64,000 nucleotides of DNA from Halocatena marina (GCF_025913575.1 NZ_CP109785.1:1364001-1428000), one strand, 5' to 3'. Shown: positions 45,433 through 55,466, counted from the stretch's first letter. Made by a program: numbers and translations. The notes: generated by a model not told the origin, from the letters alone.

Positions 45433-46890
45433 ATGGGCACATCAGCTCAACAGAGACAGTCAGATACCGGAATCGACGCCGACGAGATGGTTATCACATA
45501 CATTGGTGGTGGTAGTCGTCAGTGGGCACCGAAGTTCGTACAGGATATGGCGCTTTCTAACCTCGATGGTGAAGCCCGTCTCTACGACGTCAACTACGAG
45601 AGTGCGCAGTTGAACAGTCGCTTTGGGAACTGGGTTCAAGACGAAAACGAGACGACTGGCACGTGGACCTACAGGGCGGTTAAGGACCTCGATGAGGCTT
45701 TGGCGGGCGCAGATGCTGTTATCACATCGACGCAGTTTGATCCCACCGAAACGTTCGTCCACGATCTCGATATTCCAAAACGATACGGCATCCACGGTGC
45801 CGTCGCAGCGACCATCGGCCCTGGTGGAATCATGCGAGCAATGCGAACGATCCCGCTCTATCGCGCGATTGCGGCCGGTGTTCGTGAGCAGTGCCCAGAC
45901 GCGTGGGTGTTTAACTTCACGAACCCGGTTCACTTCGTAACCCGCGCGCTCTACGATGAGTATCCCGACATCAACGCAGTCGGTCTCTGCCACGAGGTGA
46001 TGGGAACTCGATTCCACCTCGCACGCATCGCAGAAGAGCACCTTGGAATGAATGCGACCCACGAGGACATCACACTCAACGTCAAGGGAATCAACCACTT
46101 CACGTGGGTCGATGAAGCCTACTGCAAGGGAGTCGATCTCTGGCCGGTTCTGGAAGAACTCGCTGATAGCGAACAGGCGAACCAACTGTTCACAGCGGCG
46201 GATTTAGAGGGCGAAAGTGTGTTCGTCGACAATCAGCAAATCACGTGGGAGCTGTTCCGCCGATTCGATATGTTCCCCGCTGCGGGCGACCGACACTTGG
46301 TCGAGTACGCGAACTGGTTCCTTCATGGCGGTGAGGAGTCACTCAACCGGTGGGGGATCAAACGCACCGGAAGCGATTATCGCGCCAAGCACTGGACTCC
46401 TGCTGAGTCGAAACAGACGACCGATGTTACGGCGTGGCTCGATGGCGAGAAGGAGTTCGAACTCGAACCGACTCGTGAAGTGTTCGCAGACATGCTCGAA
46501 GCACTTGCGGGCGGTGACAGCTTCGCAACGAACGTCAACATGGTTAACACCGGACAGGTCTCGGATATCGAGGAGGGCGCTGTCGTCGAAACGAACGCGC
46601 TGGTGCGTGCCAATGAGATCCGACCGCTTTCGACCGGTGGCTTTCCGCGGCAGGTCCGGTCGATGATCAATACTCACGTCGATACCATCGAAACGATTAT
46701 CGAAGCATCGCGGACTGGCGACATCGATGAGGCGTTCAAGGGCTTCCTCATCGATCCACAGATCCGCACTCTTTCGCCCGAAGATTCTCGTAACATGTTC
46801 GCCGAACTGATCTCGGCTGAAAAATCGTATCTCGATGACTGGAAGCTAGACGAGTCCACGGTGCTCTCGGAATCGGCGACGTACGAGTAG
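45433..46890 (+). CDS. GH4 glycosidase with CHEV motif, probable alpha-galacturonidase
   Basis: A 485-residue NAD- and divalent-metal-dependent GH4 enzyme, which cleaves by an oxidation-elimination route. The N-terminal Rossmann block is ITYIGGGSRQWAPKF; the metal-site Cys lies in GLCHEVMG (Cys186, His187, Glu188, Val189), and GINHFTWV carries the second His. CHEV was reported to mark the alpha-galacturonidases among GH4 enzymes, as opposed to CH[S/G/N/D]V in other groups. UxaC and UxuA in the same locus agree with uronate release; alpha-glucuronidase is the alternative, given the xylanase relic. The start at 45433 lies 26-29 bases after a TTTATC box; an ATG at 45415 is the other choice. Confidence 0.88.
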   Translation: MGTSAQQRQSDTGIDADEMVITYIGGGSRQWAPKFVQDMALSNLDGEARLYDVNYESAQLNSRFGNWVQDENETTGTWTYRAVKDLDEALAGADAVITSTQFDPTETFVHDLDIPKRYGIHGAVAATIGPGGIMRAMRTIPLYRAIAAGVREQCPDAWVFNFTNPVHFVTRALYDEYPDINAVGLCHEVMGTRFHLARIAEEHLGMNATHEDITLNVKGINHFTWVDEAYCKGVDLWPVLEELADSEQANQLFTAADLEGESVFVDNQQITWELFRRFDMFPAAGDRHLVEYANWFLHGGEESLNRWGIKRTGSDYRAKHWTPAESKQTTDVTAWLDGEKEFELEPTREVFADMLEALAGGDSFATNVNMVNTGQVSDIEEGAVVETNALVRANEIRPLSTGGFPRQVRSMINTHVDTIETIIEASRTGDIDEAFKGFLIDPQIRTLSPEDSRNMFAELISAEKSYLDDWKLDESTVLSESATYE

Positions 46891-47066
46891 ACGCCTGACC
46901 ATTTCAGTAAGCGTGGCGATCCTCGTTCGGAGGACCAAACAAGCGCTTTCTTCGTTTTTATTCGGCCGGTCGAATGGATTCAAGAGTGTGCCGATGCTCA
47001 CAACAGTACCATCGGAGCGTTGTCCCGGCCCGAGCGACGATGCTCAGCTGAACAGCGAATGTGAAC

Positions 47067-48146
47067 TCAGATGTCGACTGTTTCGCCAGTTTCTGCGGCT
47101 TCGTAGACAGCCGCAAGTGCGCGCATATCGACGAAGCCGTGCTCAGGGTTGGCGTACGGTTCACGGTCCGTAAGGAGACAGTCAGCGAAGTAATCGAACT
47201 CCTCTTCCATCTGATCGACCTGCTCGGTGTCGATGTCCATCGTCGCATTTCCAACTGTTACACAAAGGCTACTCGACATGTGAAAGGCCGGCTCAAGCAG
47301 GAGCGATCCTTCAGTACCAACAATACGTAGTTGGCTGTTCAATGTCGCGTTCTGACTCGCCGTACAGGTGGCATACACTCCACCCTCGAAGGCCACGCTG
47401 AAGGCAGCAACCTCATCGGGAACATCTGTGAAATACTCGTGATCTGAGCGCATCATCGACTGAACCGCGATTGGATCGGCAGTGAGAATGAACCGAGTTG
47501 TGTTGACCGAGTAGATTCCGAGATCCATCACGCTTGCCCCATATCCGACGAGATCACTGTCTAGACGCCACTGTTCTCGACCCCAGCCGAGTATTGACTG
47601 GGACATGTCGCCGTGAACGTGGACCGGATCACCAATAGCGCCAGCGTCGATGAGATTGCGTGCGCGTCTAACCGCGGGTTCAGTGTGCATCCGGTAGGCG
47701 ATCATCGCCGTTGCGTCCGCTGCGTTACAGGTGTCGACAATGTGTTCGGCACGCTCGACGGTCGCCTCCATGGGTTTCTCACAGAGAATCGCTTTCCCAT
47801 TTTTGGCTGCGCTTTCTACGAATTCGAGATGCCGGGCGTTGGGAGTGCAAATATAGACAGCGTCGTAAGCATCAGCCGCGCTGTCCTCGTGAAATTCTTC
47901 GTAAGTGATCCCGATTTCGACCGATTCGTGTTCGGCCGCAACCGTGTTGGCTTTCTCGGCCGAACTGCTGACGACGACTGTCGTCTCGCAGAACGTCGAG
48001 TTCTCGATGGCGGGCATCGCTTTGTCGCGGGTCCACCAGCCCAGTCCGACCAACGCAAATCGGATCGGACCGTCGCTCTCATTCGATTCTTGCCAGTCGC
48101 GGTGCGTGAACGACGAAATGTACGCTTCGATGTCTCGAACGCTCAT
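47067..48146 (-). CDS. Gfo/Idh/MocA oxidoreductase, D-xylose 1-dehydrogenase-like
   Basis: A 359-residue NADP-linked dehydrogenase. The Rossmann block IRFALVGLGWWTRDKAMPAI, signature ILCEKPMEATVERAE and YRMHTEPAVRRARNLIDAG agree closely with the haloarchaeal D-xylose dehydrogenases (the Gfo6/XacA group) as I remember them; the C-terminal DQMEEEFDYFADCLLTDREPYA fits as well. It would oxidise xylose (or another pentose) to the lactone at the head of the oxidative pentose pathway. A TATA-like GATTTATTAG is about 29 bases upstream. Its start faces the IclR gene across a 312-base spacer, which suggests that IclR controls it. Confidence 0.86.
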   Translation of the reverse strand: MSVRDIEAYISSFTHRDWQESNESDGPIRFALVGLGWWTRDKAMPAIENSTFCETTVVVSSSAEKANTVAAEHESVEIGITYEEFHEDSAADAYDAVYICTPNARHLEFVESAAKNGKAILCEKPMEATVERAEHIVDTCNAADATAMIAYRMHTEPAVRRARNLIDAGAIGDPVHVHGDMSQSILGWGREQWRLDSDLVGYGASVMDLGIYSVNTTRFILTADPIAVQSMMRSDHEYFTDVPDEVAAFSVAFEGGVYATCTASQNATLNSQLRIVGTEGSLLLEPAFHMSSSLCVTVGNATMDIDTEQVDQMEEEFDYFADCLLTDREPYANPEHGFVDMRALAAVYEAAETGETVDI

Positions 48147-48458
48147 GGGCCGTCGTTCACGACGGAAACTAATAAATCGCCACGCTCGTCGTTCAGTCCA
48201 TTATTTGATCAGATGATGTGTGGAAATGTGAAGTGTCATTCTAAGCGTGTCGCATATCGCACGCCGAACTTCAGGCACTCTGAATGAGGGTGATTCGGAA
48301 CACGAACGTCCAGTTCGTAATAGAACAGGGCATGGCACGTATCGAGATTCTCGATATCGATTCAACTGAGCAAACTGTTAGAATCATCGACAGCTTGAGA
48401 GTTCAAGTCCACTAATAGTGGAAAGGATTTTATTGGTGGGGATCAAGAAACATTTTGG
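48147..48458. promoter_or_regulatory. Divergent promoter region, xylose dehydrogenase-like gene and IclR gene
   Basis: This 312-base spacer holds two TATA-like boxes with leaderless spacing: GATTTATTAG at 48173-48182 for the minus gene and ATTTTATTGG at about 48426-48435 for the plus gene. Such divergent regions commonly carry the regulator's own operator, though I cannot point to a specific site. Confidence 0.6.
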
Positions 48459-49226
48459 ATGAACGAAACGACTGAATCGGGAAAGACGATTGGTGCAGTC
48501 GAGCGCGCGTTTTCGATAATTGAGACGCTCCGAGAGTCGGGAACGATGACCGTCTCAGAGGTTGCCATCGCTCGTGACATACCAACCAGCACTGCACATG
48601 TTCACCTGAAGACGCTGCACTCGCTCGGCTACGTCGTCAAAGTGGATGGAGCATATAGATTGGGTCTCCGCTTTCTCCGTGATGGGGGCGCCATCCGCCA
48701 ACGTCAGCACATTTACCAGATAGCGAAGAACGAAATAGATGGTCTCGCTGCCGAAACAGGCGAAGTGGCGAATCTTGGTGTCGAAGAGAACGGACAACGT
48801 GTTCTGCTCTACCAGTCGGAGGGGAGCAAGGCGGTGTACGACAATGCGCCGATCGGTGAGTATACTAACATGCACTGGACTGCGCTCGGGAAATCGTTGC
48901 TCGCGCATCTCTCTCACAAGAAGGTTGACGAGGTCGTCGATACGTATGGACTTCCTTCCAAGACTGAGCGAACAATAAGTACTCGTGAAGAGCTCGTTGC
49001 AGAGCTAGAAGGTGTCCGTGACCGTGGATACGCACTCGAAGACGAAGAACGCCGCGAAGGAATACGATCAGTGGCTGTTCCACTCAGAGTGGATTCATCT
49101 GTTGTCGGTGCTATCTCTGTCTCCGGTACAAAAAACCGTCTCAACGACGACCGAATCGACAACAAGCTTCTTGAACTGTTGTACAACGCCGCAAACATCA
49201 TCACAGTTCGCTACGCGTACGAGTAA
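48459..49226 (+). CDS. IclR-family transcriptional regulator
   Basis: A 255-residue regulator: N-terminal winged helix (GAVERAFSIIETLRESGTMT, then VAIARDIPTSTAHVHLKTLHSLGYV) and a C-terminal GAF-like effector domain (HWTALGKSLLAHLS, RREGIRSVAVPLRVDSSVVGAISVSG). The leaderless start at 48459 is about 25 bases after ATTTTATTGG. Haloarchaeal IclR proteins such as XacR control pentose or sugar-acid genes; the divergent xylose dehydrogenase-like gene and the uronate genes are its likely targets. A second, decayed IclR gene follows directly. Confidence 0.9.
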   Translation: MNETTESGKTIGAVERAFSIIETLRESGTMTVSEVAIARDIPTSTAHVHLKTLHSLGYVVKVDGAYRLGLRFLRDGGAIRQRQHIYQIAKNEIDGLAAETGEVANLGVEENGQRVLLYQSEGSKAVYDNAPIGEYTNMHWTALGKSLLAHLSHKKVDEVVDTYGLPSKTERTISTREELVAELEGVRDRGYALEDEERREGIRSVAVPLRVDSSVVGAISVSGTKNRLNDDRIDNKLLELLYNAANIITVRYAYE

Positions 49227-49235
49227 TGTTGGCTG

Positions 49236-49661
49236 GTGCGTTTACAACTGTACTTCTGTAACTCTACCGTCTCTGTACAGTCATTACGAACGATTTATCG
49301 TTCCATCATCAGTAGACGCTGTCCGATTGTGTTTGCTGTCTCATACACCGTTGTGATGGGGAATATCTTATTCCAACACGATCGATGGCGCGTTGATATG
49401 GAGGTCTGTACTCAAACAAACTGGGGAATTACCTCGTCTGTGAATAGTCTCGTCATACCAAAATTCATATATAATAGAGAACGTGTTAAAAGCGTGCGAT
49501 GTATCGCAGCCCCGATCATTGATAGCAGTGACAACGTAATAGCCACAGTCGGTGTTTCTGGGCCGACGAATCGGATGCACAGCAAACGATTTGAGAATGA
49601 GATCCCTCAGCAAGTGCTGAGTACTGCAAACATCATCGAGGTTACTATGACCTATTCCTAG
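49236..49661 (+). pseudogene. Decayed second IclR-family gene (C-terminal part recognisable)
   Basis: The last 57 codons or so (from about 49490) match an IclR effector domain: RVKSVRCIAAPIIDSSDNVIATVGVSGPTNRM and a normal ending NIIEVTMTYS. Codons before that resemble the middle of the domain only vaguely and no winged helix is present between 49236 and 49490. It follows the intact IclR gene after ten bases, so it probably arose by tandem duplication or remains from a neighbour that was lost. Confidence 0.68.
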
Positions 49662-50749
49662 TATCCAGTATTGTCGGACGATTTTTCGTCATCATTGTCT
49701 GGGTGCTGACCACCGATTTCCCATTGATTCAGGTTCAATTCTCTATCCTCTGCTACAATCGTTCAGGACACAACCTCGACGTCGTCCGGCAGTATCGAAG
49801 AAGATCTTGACTGCCAATTACAGATATACTGTTGTAATGGCTTGATTTTTTCTGCCTATCTCGATCGGGTTTTTCTCCAGTGATTGGAAAAGCTGTGGAT
49901 AGGACAGTCGAACGGTTTCACGCTGTACGGAGATACCGTATTGAGTGATTATGCAGACACCCACTTCGTTCTACTCAATTAGATTAACTCATCTATATTT
50001 AGATATTTTGCAGACGGCAGACAACTACCTCAAATATAAGTAAATGCATATCTTACTATGAGTAATAGCTGTAAAATCCAGCGTAGAAGTAATATATGAT
50101 AATATTCTTTGACTACTGTGTGATAACTGCCATCAACTGATGTCGAGATATGAGAAAGGGAGAACTATACGAATTCGTCTATTGATCGGCTATTAAAGTT
50201 AAAGAATGAGTTCTGCACGCTAATAGAGTTCAATCGTATGCTTTTCACTTCATATACATCATGTTAGAATAGGGGCATACGTGAGGGCTATTTTGTATGC
50301 GAAGACACGATATCGATGTCCTCACATAGATTGATTCACATTCATTGATACAGAAATCCAATAAGATATGATTACCACGGTGTGAACACAGCCTATCTAA
50401 TATCTGTTGTTTGTATTTGTTTCGTGCTTCTATACAGAAGGATACGGTCGTTGAAATAGTATAGCAGGAAAGTCGATCACTTCATCCATGAATCAGTTGT
50501 TGTCACTTACTACTGTTCATCTGTACCGACGTCACACAGTAATCGATCATGCGTTGGATGTAGTTCACTGTAAGTAATCGAACAAAAGTTCAATCGAAGT
50601 GTCATACCATCCCAGACAAACGCAAGCAAGTTCATGTGGGCGATTGTCCATGCCCACGTGGATTCACAAAAGGTCGTCAAATTGTAGACAGCGGTGTGAA
50701 AACTTCGATATTTCGTATTGTGAGTCGTCTCGAGGAGCAGAATGTAGAC
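49662..50749. other. Long AT-rich intergenic region, 1088 bp
   Basis: This is the longest gene-free stretch in the window. It is strongly AT-rich from about 49990 to 50450, with stops in all frames. I see no transposase, RNA gene, tandem repeat or inverted terminal repeat. It may be decayed DNA. Confidence 0.5.
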
Positions 50750-51493
50750 TCAAAATTCGGTGAACTTGTCCCGGCGGAAGAGATCAAGTTCGGTTACGGA
50801 AGAGTGCTCCTGAGTCAGCGCAAACACAATTGCGCTGGCAATTTCCTCGGGTTCGGTTACGTCACCGCGTTCGAACCGTTCTTCGAACGATTCACCATCG
50901 TTGCCACCAAACTCTGAGCGAACTTCCGACGGATTGATCACAGTGACACCGATTCCGTCGTCGCCGACTTGCGCCGCAACGCTGTGAGCGAACCCCCGCA
51001 CCCACCACTTTGTCGCAGCATAAACCGGATTCGCCGGACGTGGATACTGTCCAGCAAAGCTTCCGACAAACAGTATGTGGCCACCGGTTTCACGAACGTA
51101 GGGAATCGCCGCCCGTGTCGCATAGAAAACCCCGTCGACGTTGACCGCTTGCATCGTCTCGAAGTCATCCGTCGACATCGACTCAACTTCGCCTCCTCGT
51201 GCGAGTCCAGCATTGTTCACAGTTGCGTACAGCTCACCGAACGTCTCGATCGTCTCGGATACCAGGGTTTTGACTGCCTCCTCGTCAGCCACATCCGTCG
51301 AGACGACGAGGGACTCCGTCCCGTACTCAGACTCGATATCCGCTGCAATCTCCTCGAGTCGCTCTTTCCGGCGGGCTGCGAGCACAAGGCTCGCCCCCTC
51401 CGATGCGAGGGCGTGGGCAGTCGCTTCGCCGATTCCTGAACTCGCACCAGTGATGATTATTGGCCTTCCGTCTAGCCTATCGGTTGCTGCCAT
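50750..51493 (-). CDS. Short-chain dehydrogenase/reductase
   Basis: A 247-residue classical SDR. Cofactor loop TGASSGIGEA at about 15-24, AARRKERLEE (Arg-rich, favouring NADP(H)), NNAG in VNNAGLARGG, catalytic Ser in LFVGSFAG, and YAATK for the Tyr and Lys. A PSEVRSEFGG block follows as in the haloarchaeal SDRs annotated as 3-ketoacyl reductase-like. The substrate is unknown. The start is the ATG at 51491-51493; a divergent winged-helix gene begins about 200 bases away. Confidence 0.9.
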   Translation of the reverse strand: MAATDRLDGRPIIITGASSGIGEATAHALASEGASLVLAARRKERLEEIAADIESEYGTESLVVSTDVADEEAVKTLVSETIETFGELYATVNNAGLARGGEVESMSTDDFETMQAVNVDGVFYATRAAIPYVRETGGHILFVGSFAGQYPRPANPVYAATKWWVRGFAHSVAAQVGDDGIGVTVINPSEVRSEFGGNDGESFEERFERGDVTEPEEIASAIVFALTQEHSSVTELDLFRRDKFTEF

Positions 51494-51690
51494 ACCTGAT
51501 CAATGACGCCAATTCTTTTCTCTGTTTCCCGACTCTCGATATTCGCCGACTGAGCTGTGTGTATCATGGTTCTCCGTTCGAATCGCTGCGTGCAACGTTA
51601 CGGTTGGTGTATACGGCTCCACGAGAGAACGGAAGGCACCGATCAACTCAAGGAAGTCGACACCATATAGATATATGGATGTGGTATGTA

Positions 51691-51966
51691 ATGGCATCAC
51701 AATGGGATGACGTAAGTTTCGTAATCGCTTCCACGTATCGCTCAGCTGTTCTCGAACGACTAGTCCGCGGCCCAGCAACCCCGTCGATGATTGGATCAGA
51801 AACAGAGATTGAGATCGCTCACATCTCGCGGGCGCTACAAGAACTACGCGAGCATTCACTCGTCGAGTTACTTGTCTCAGACGACCGGCGGAAAGGCCGC
51901 GTCTATGGAATTACTGAGTACGGGGAGGACACGTGGACGACCATTGAGGCACAACACCTCGCCTGA
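51691..51966 (+). CDS. Small winged-helix transcriptional regulator
   Basis: A 91-residue winged helix. The start is the ATG at 51691 (MASQWDDVSFVIASTYRSAV); the frame reaching back to 51460 is antisense to the SDR gene and is rejected. The core is SAVLERLVRGPATPSMIG, then EIAHISRALQELREHSLVEL as recognition helix and RKGRVYGITEYGE as wing, a MarR/ArsR-like haloarchaeal pattern. It is divergent from the SDR gene and may regulate it. Ligand unknown. Confidence 0.82.
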   Translation: MASQWDDVSFVIASTYRSAVLERLVRGPATPSMIGSETEIEIAHISRALQELREHSLVELLVSDDRRKGRVYGITEYGEDTWTTIEAQHLA

Positions 51967-52562
51967 ACTGCTCTCACCGACTGTTGCGGCCACCGCGTGC
52001 GTACTGCTAGTAGCACGTACATGTCGCGCTGTCGCGGGGGCCAGTAGTGGTGCGTGTAGTTTGATCTCTCCACTACACACTCATGCATCGACCAGTTACG
52101 ACGCTGGATATTGTCGTCGCATCGCTTCGGAGTAGGTGATGCTAAGTGTGCTAACCTTTGTTCGCACTTTTCCGTCATCGTCAATCGCTGATTATTGGAT
52201 GTTGTTCGCAACAGACACGTCCGTCATTCGAGACGGTACTATTGTTACTCAAATTTTTGCCGGGAAGATCGAACCAAACGACTGATTGTAGTACGCTCTT
52301 CCTCGCATTTTCCAATGACACACTATGATACTCCTCAGTTAGAGAGATACACATCTGAAGATAGACGTCAGGTGATACATTACTGTTCAAGGTTCATAAT
52401 GAGCTCAGTTGATTGATGCCTACTCTATTCGTTTATAAACATGTAACCACAGCCGGAGCTGCAGTTCAGTAAGGTGGCAAGACCAGCCGTTTGGCCGTAC
52501 TATCTCGCACTGCAATGAATAACTCCAATAGACTCACACGCCCCTGAGTGGTCGGAGTTCGC
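51967..52562. other. Intergenic, 596 bp
   Basis: This stretch lies between the winged-helix gene and the PadR gene (opposite strands, convergent). Several frames are open but have no known similarity; the region 52200-52450 is AT-rich. No feature is called. Confidence 0.5.
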
Positions 52563-52922
52563 TTACTGCTGGGCGGTGACGAGGTCTTTGATTTCTTCGG
52601 CGCGGCTGTCGTCGGTGATGAAGCGCGAGAAGACCCACGAGAGCTGGGTGATGATGGCGTCGTGGCCGTCCTCGGTGAGCGCGTACTCGTTGGTTCGCTT
52701 ATCGAGTTCACTTTTCTCGACGAGTCCCATCTCGACGAGATCGTCGAGGTTGGGGTAGAGTCGACCGTGGTTGACCTCCGAGCCGTAGTACTGCTCGAGT
52801 TCGCGTTTGATGGCGAGGCCGTAGCGCGCCTCTTCGGCGAGGATGGCGAGGATGCGCTGTTGGAAGGCGGTGAGTTCTGGTGCGATACTTGATTTGCTGT
52901 CGCCTGACACTGTCGTCGACAT
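52563..52922 (-). CDS. PadR-family transcriptional regulator
   Basis: A 119-residue PadR winged helix: LTAFQQRILAILAEEARYGLAIKRELE, then NHGRLYPNLDDLVEMGLVEKSE with the conserved Arg-Leu-Tyr-Pro recognition segment, wing TNEYALTEDGHDAI, and a C-terminal dimerisation helix. Its coding sequence is visibly GC-richer than the DNA around it, as if from a conserved core gene or from a different background. The target is unknown. The start is the ATG at 52920-52922. Confidence 0.92.
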   Translation of the reverse strand: MSTTVSGDSKSSIAPELTAFQQRILAILAEEARYGLAIKRELEQYYGSEVNHGRLYPNLDDLVEMGLVEKSELDKRTNEYALTEDGHDAIITQLSWVFSRFITDDSRAEEIKDLVTAQQ

Positions 52923-53456
52923 ACACTACGTTGATGATAGTATCGCACTTAATACTCGTCAACCTTCATACGAGTGTTTGTCCCATCGCGGTACTAAACA
53001 ACTTACAGACATGCAGCACTCTTTGACGACCAGTCCGAAAGAATATCTGTACCATGGATAATACTGCGAGAGAACGACGCTATTCAGAATGCCAGTGATA
53101 GACTCACATAGTACTACCACTTTATTTATCATTCATTCCCAACTGTCAGAGATTAGTTTATTTGGTATCAAATGTCATCGTTTGCTCTACGCAGATGGGT
53201 CTCATCTGTGAGTGTTTGAAACCTATCCCATCTGGCTGGCATTCAGCCGATCATTTGCTCAAATCCGGTATCACTGAATCGCAGATCGTGCTTTGATAGA
53301 CTTCATGTAGTTGAGGATACCCCACTCAGCGTATAGTCAGTGCATTGTCGATTGCTGTAGATTGTTCTAGAACCGGTAATAGTCACTCTCTACCAAGATA
53401 GCCACAAACACTCACAATTCGCTTAGCGAAACCGCACAGACACCGTGACCGTCTCC
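52923..53456. other. Intergenic, 534 bp
   Basis: It holds the PadR promoter side and the 3' side of the large membrane protein. No convincing frame, RNA or repeat is seen. Confidence 0.5.
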
Positions 53457-55466
53457 TTACGCTCCGCCCGTATCGCAGATCACGACATCATCATTCATGT
53501 AGAGGATGTCTTTTCCACTGCAGACCTGCTGAAGCTTAACCTTGGGTGTGTAGGAAACACTCGCATTATTGTAGAAGAGGTCGTAGTACGCAGCACCACT
53601 TCCCTGATAGTCCCGATAGATGAAGGTATCAGCGTCTCTGAGCACTGTAGTAGTTGTTCCATTTTGGAGTTCTAGGTTCCTTTCGTACCCAGCAACTTTA
53701 CCGTCTTGTATTGCACCGGATTCCATATTGTGTGATTCGGTGCGTTCGATCGCTGTCGCATACGGGTGATCGGTGACCCAGTTCGTACTCTTATTCTCTG
53801 CGTAGGTATCGATAGCCTGCATGGCGGCCAGTTCGGATTCCGTGTAGCTGTAGCGCGTCTGAGTATTGGTGAATGCCGGCTGATCCTGTGTGCTTTCGCT
53901 TGCGAGGATCGAGGCTGCCGGGAAGACGACGACGAAGAGCAATAGGACGACCACCATGACTGACGGTTGGGTATTCTTGACGAGATAGGGCAGTCCGATT
54001 GCAGCAATAACAGCCATCGGAGCTGCAACGAACGGATACCACCGACCAGGAACAAACGTCGTGATTCCGAACATGGGGAATCCGAACACGAACATGAGCA
54101 TAATAACGGTCGCGATGACACACGTGAACGTCGCGTGTGAGATGTTTTCCTGTCGAATGATGTACAGACAGCCCACGATCGTCAACAACAGCAACAACAG
54201 AAATCCAAGTACGTCGAGATACTCCACGATGCTCTGCATAAGCGTCTGCTGGGGCATCACATTGGGAGGAATATTCTGTGCGTTGGTACTCTGAAGTTGA
54301 CCAACTCCGGATTTCTCTACCGTGCTGACAAAGTAGTCGAGGATAATCATCAGAAATGAATTCCCGTGATGTGGCGTCAGCGACCACATAAACGTGATCA
54401 GTCCGAGATCAAACACCAATAGCCCGGTGAGATTCACCGATTCGCGCGTCGACGAGCGCTCCCAGCTGGGCCGACCAATATCGAAGATGCCGAGGCCCAA
54501 TCCGAAGTAGGCGAGGAGGCCAGAGCCGGTGAACACCAGCATGATGAACGCAGAGATCTGGTGTGTGAGGATAACCGCAACGCTGAAGAACACGACCAGC
54601 CCGAAATCACGCGGCTTGTAGTCGATTCGTAACATCCGATCCAGACTGTAGAAGATCGCGAGAAAGAAGATTAACCCTAGACTCGTCGGAATGAGGTGGA
54701 TCCCCCACTCGATAACGGACGCACTAGTCGCGTACACAGCCGTGGCAAACACTGCCCAGCGTGGCTCGACGAAAAACGTCGCCGTTGCATAGATCAGCAG
54801 AACCGAAATGGGCATTGCTACGCCGACCACGATGAACAGCGCTGTTCTGATCGGCACGTCTAGCAGCAAACTCGACCCGACGACCAGCAGATGATACAAC
54901 GGTGAGGCGTAGTATTTCACGTCGCTGATCGGCTGCAACGACTGCGCTTCAAGGACATCCGCAGTCCAGTGTCCCATGTGGGTCCAGACATCGATGCCGA
55001 TGAAGCCAGTCGTTGTATACAGCGCGGCGAATCGGACAACGAGCCCGAAGACAATGATTAAAAAGAGCGACAGTCCGGGTGAGAAGTAGTCGTTATCGAC
55101 GAAGAGAATCTGCGCGAATAAGGCAGTGCCAACAGCTGCAGCGATATCGTAGAACAGGAGCGTTCGGCCTTCGAAGAAGCCTGCTATCACGACAAGGGCA
55201 GCCGAACCGAGAATGATGAGCGGTGGCAGAATCCGTGCCATGGTAAATGAGAGCGTTGCAATTTCGCCGTGGCGCTCATCGCGGGCCGCAAGCAGATAGA
55301 GCGTTGATGCACAGCCCAACACGATCGGAAGCGTGCGAATGTACACTTGATCAAGCAGAAACTGCAGCGGCATCAGCGCTATCGCTGCTATGAGACCAAG
55401 CAAGCCCGCAATAATATCGAGACGACCCTGACGGGCCATCCCAAGAAGACTGGTGTTGTTGACCAT
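53457..55466 (-). CDS. Large multi-spanning GT-C-like membrane glycosyltransferase
   Basis: A 669-residue protein with about 13 hydrophobic segments followed by a soluble tail of about 130 residues. An extracellular loop after the first helices has GFIGIDVWTHMGHWTADVLE, an acidic motif where GT-C enzymes (GT39, oligosaccharyl transferase-like) place their catalytic Asp. The helical part is followed by a YSYTESELAAMQAIDTYAEN segment, typical of haloarchaeal GT-C proteins of this size. It is likely to use a lipid-linked sugar at the outer face for surface glycans. Donor and acceptor are unknown; a flippase-like or non-catalytic role cannot be excluded. Confidence 0.72.
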   Translation of the reverse strand: MVNNTSLLGMARQGRLDIIAGLLGLIAAIALMPLQFLLDQVYIRTLPIVLGCASTLYLLAARDERHGEIATLSFTMARILPPLIILGSAALVVIAGFFEGRTLLFYDIAAAVGTALFAQILFVDNDYFSPGLSLFLIIVFGLVVRFAALYTTTGFIGIDVWTHMGHWTADVLEAQSLQPISDVKYYASPLYHLLVVGSSLLLDVPIRTALFIVVGVAMPISVLLIYATATFFVEPRWAVFATAVYATSASVIEWGIHLIPTSLGLIFFLAIFYSLDRMLRIDYKPRDFGLVVFFSVAVILTHQISAFIMLVFTGSGLLAYFGLGLGIFDIGRPSWERSSTRESVNLTGLLVFDLGLITFMWSLTPHHGNSFLMIILDYFVSTVEKSGVGQLQSTNAQNIPPNVMPQQTLMQSIVEYLDVLGFLLLLLLTIVGCLYIIRQENISHATFTCVIATVIMLMFVFGFPMFGITTFVPGRWYPFVAAPMAVIAAIGLPYLVKNTQPSVMVVVLLLFVVVFPAASILASESTQDQPAFTNTQTRYSYTESELAAMQAIDTYAENKSTNWVTDHPYATAIERTESHNMESGAIQDGKVAGYERNLELQNGTTTTVLRDADTFIYRDYQGSGAAYYDLFYNNASVSYTPKVKLQQVCSGKDILYMNDDVVICDTGGA

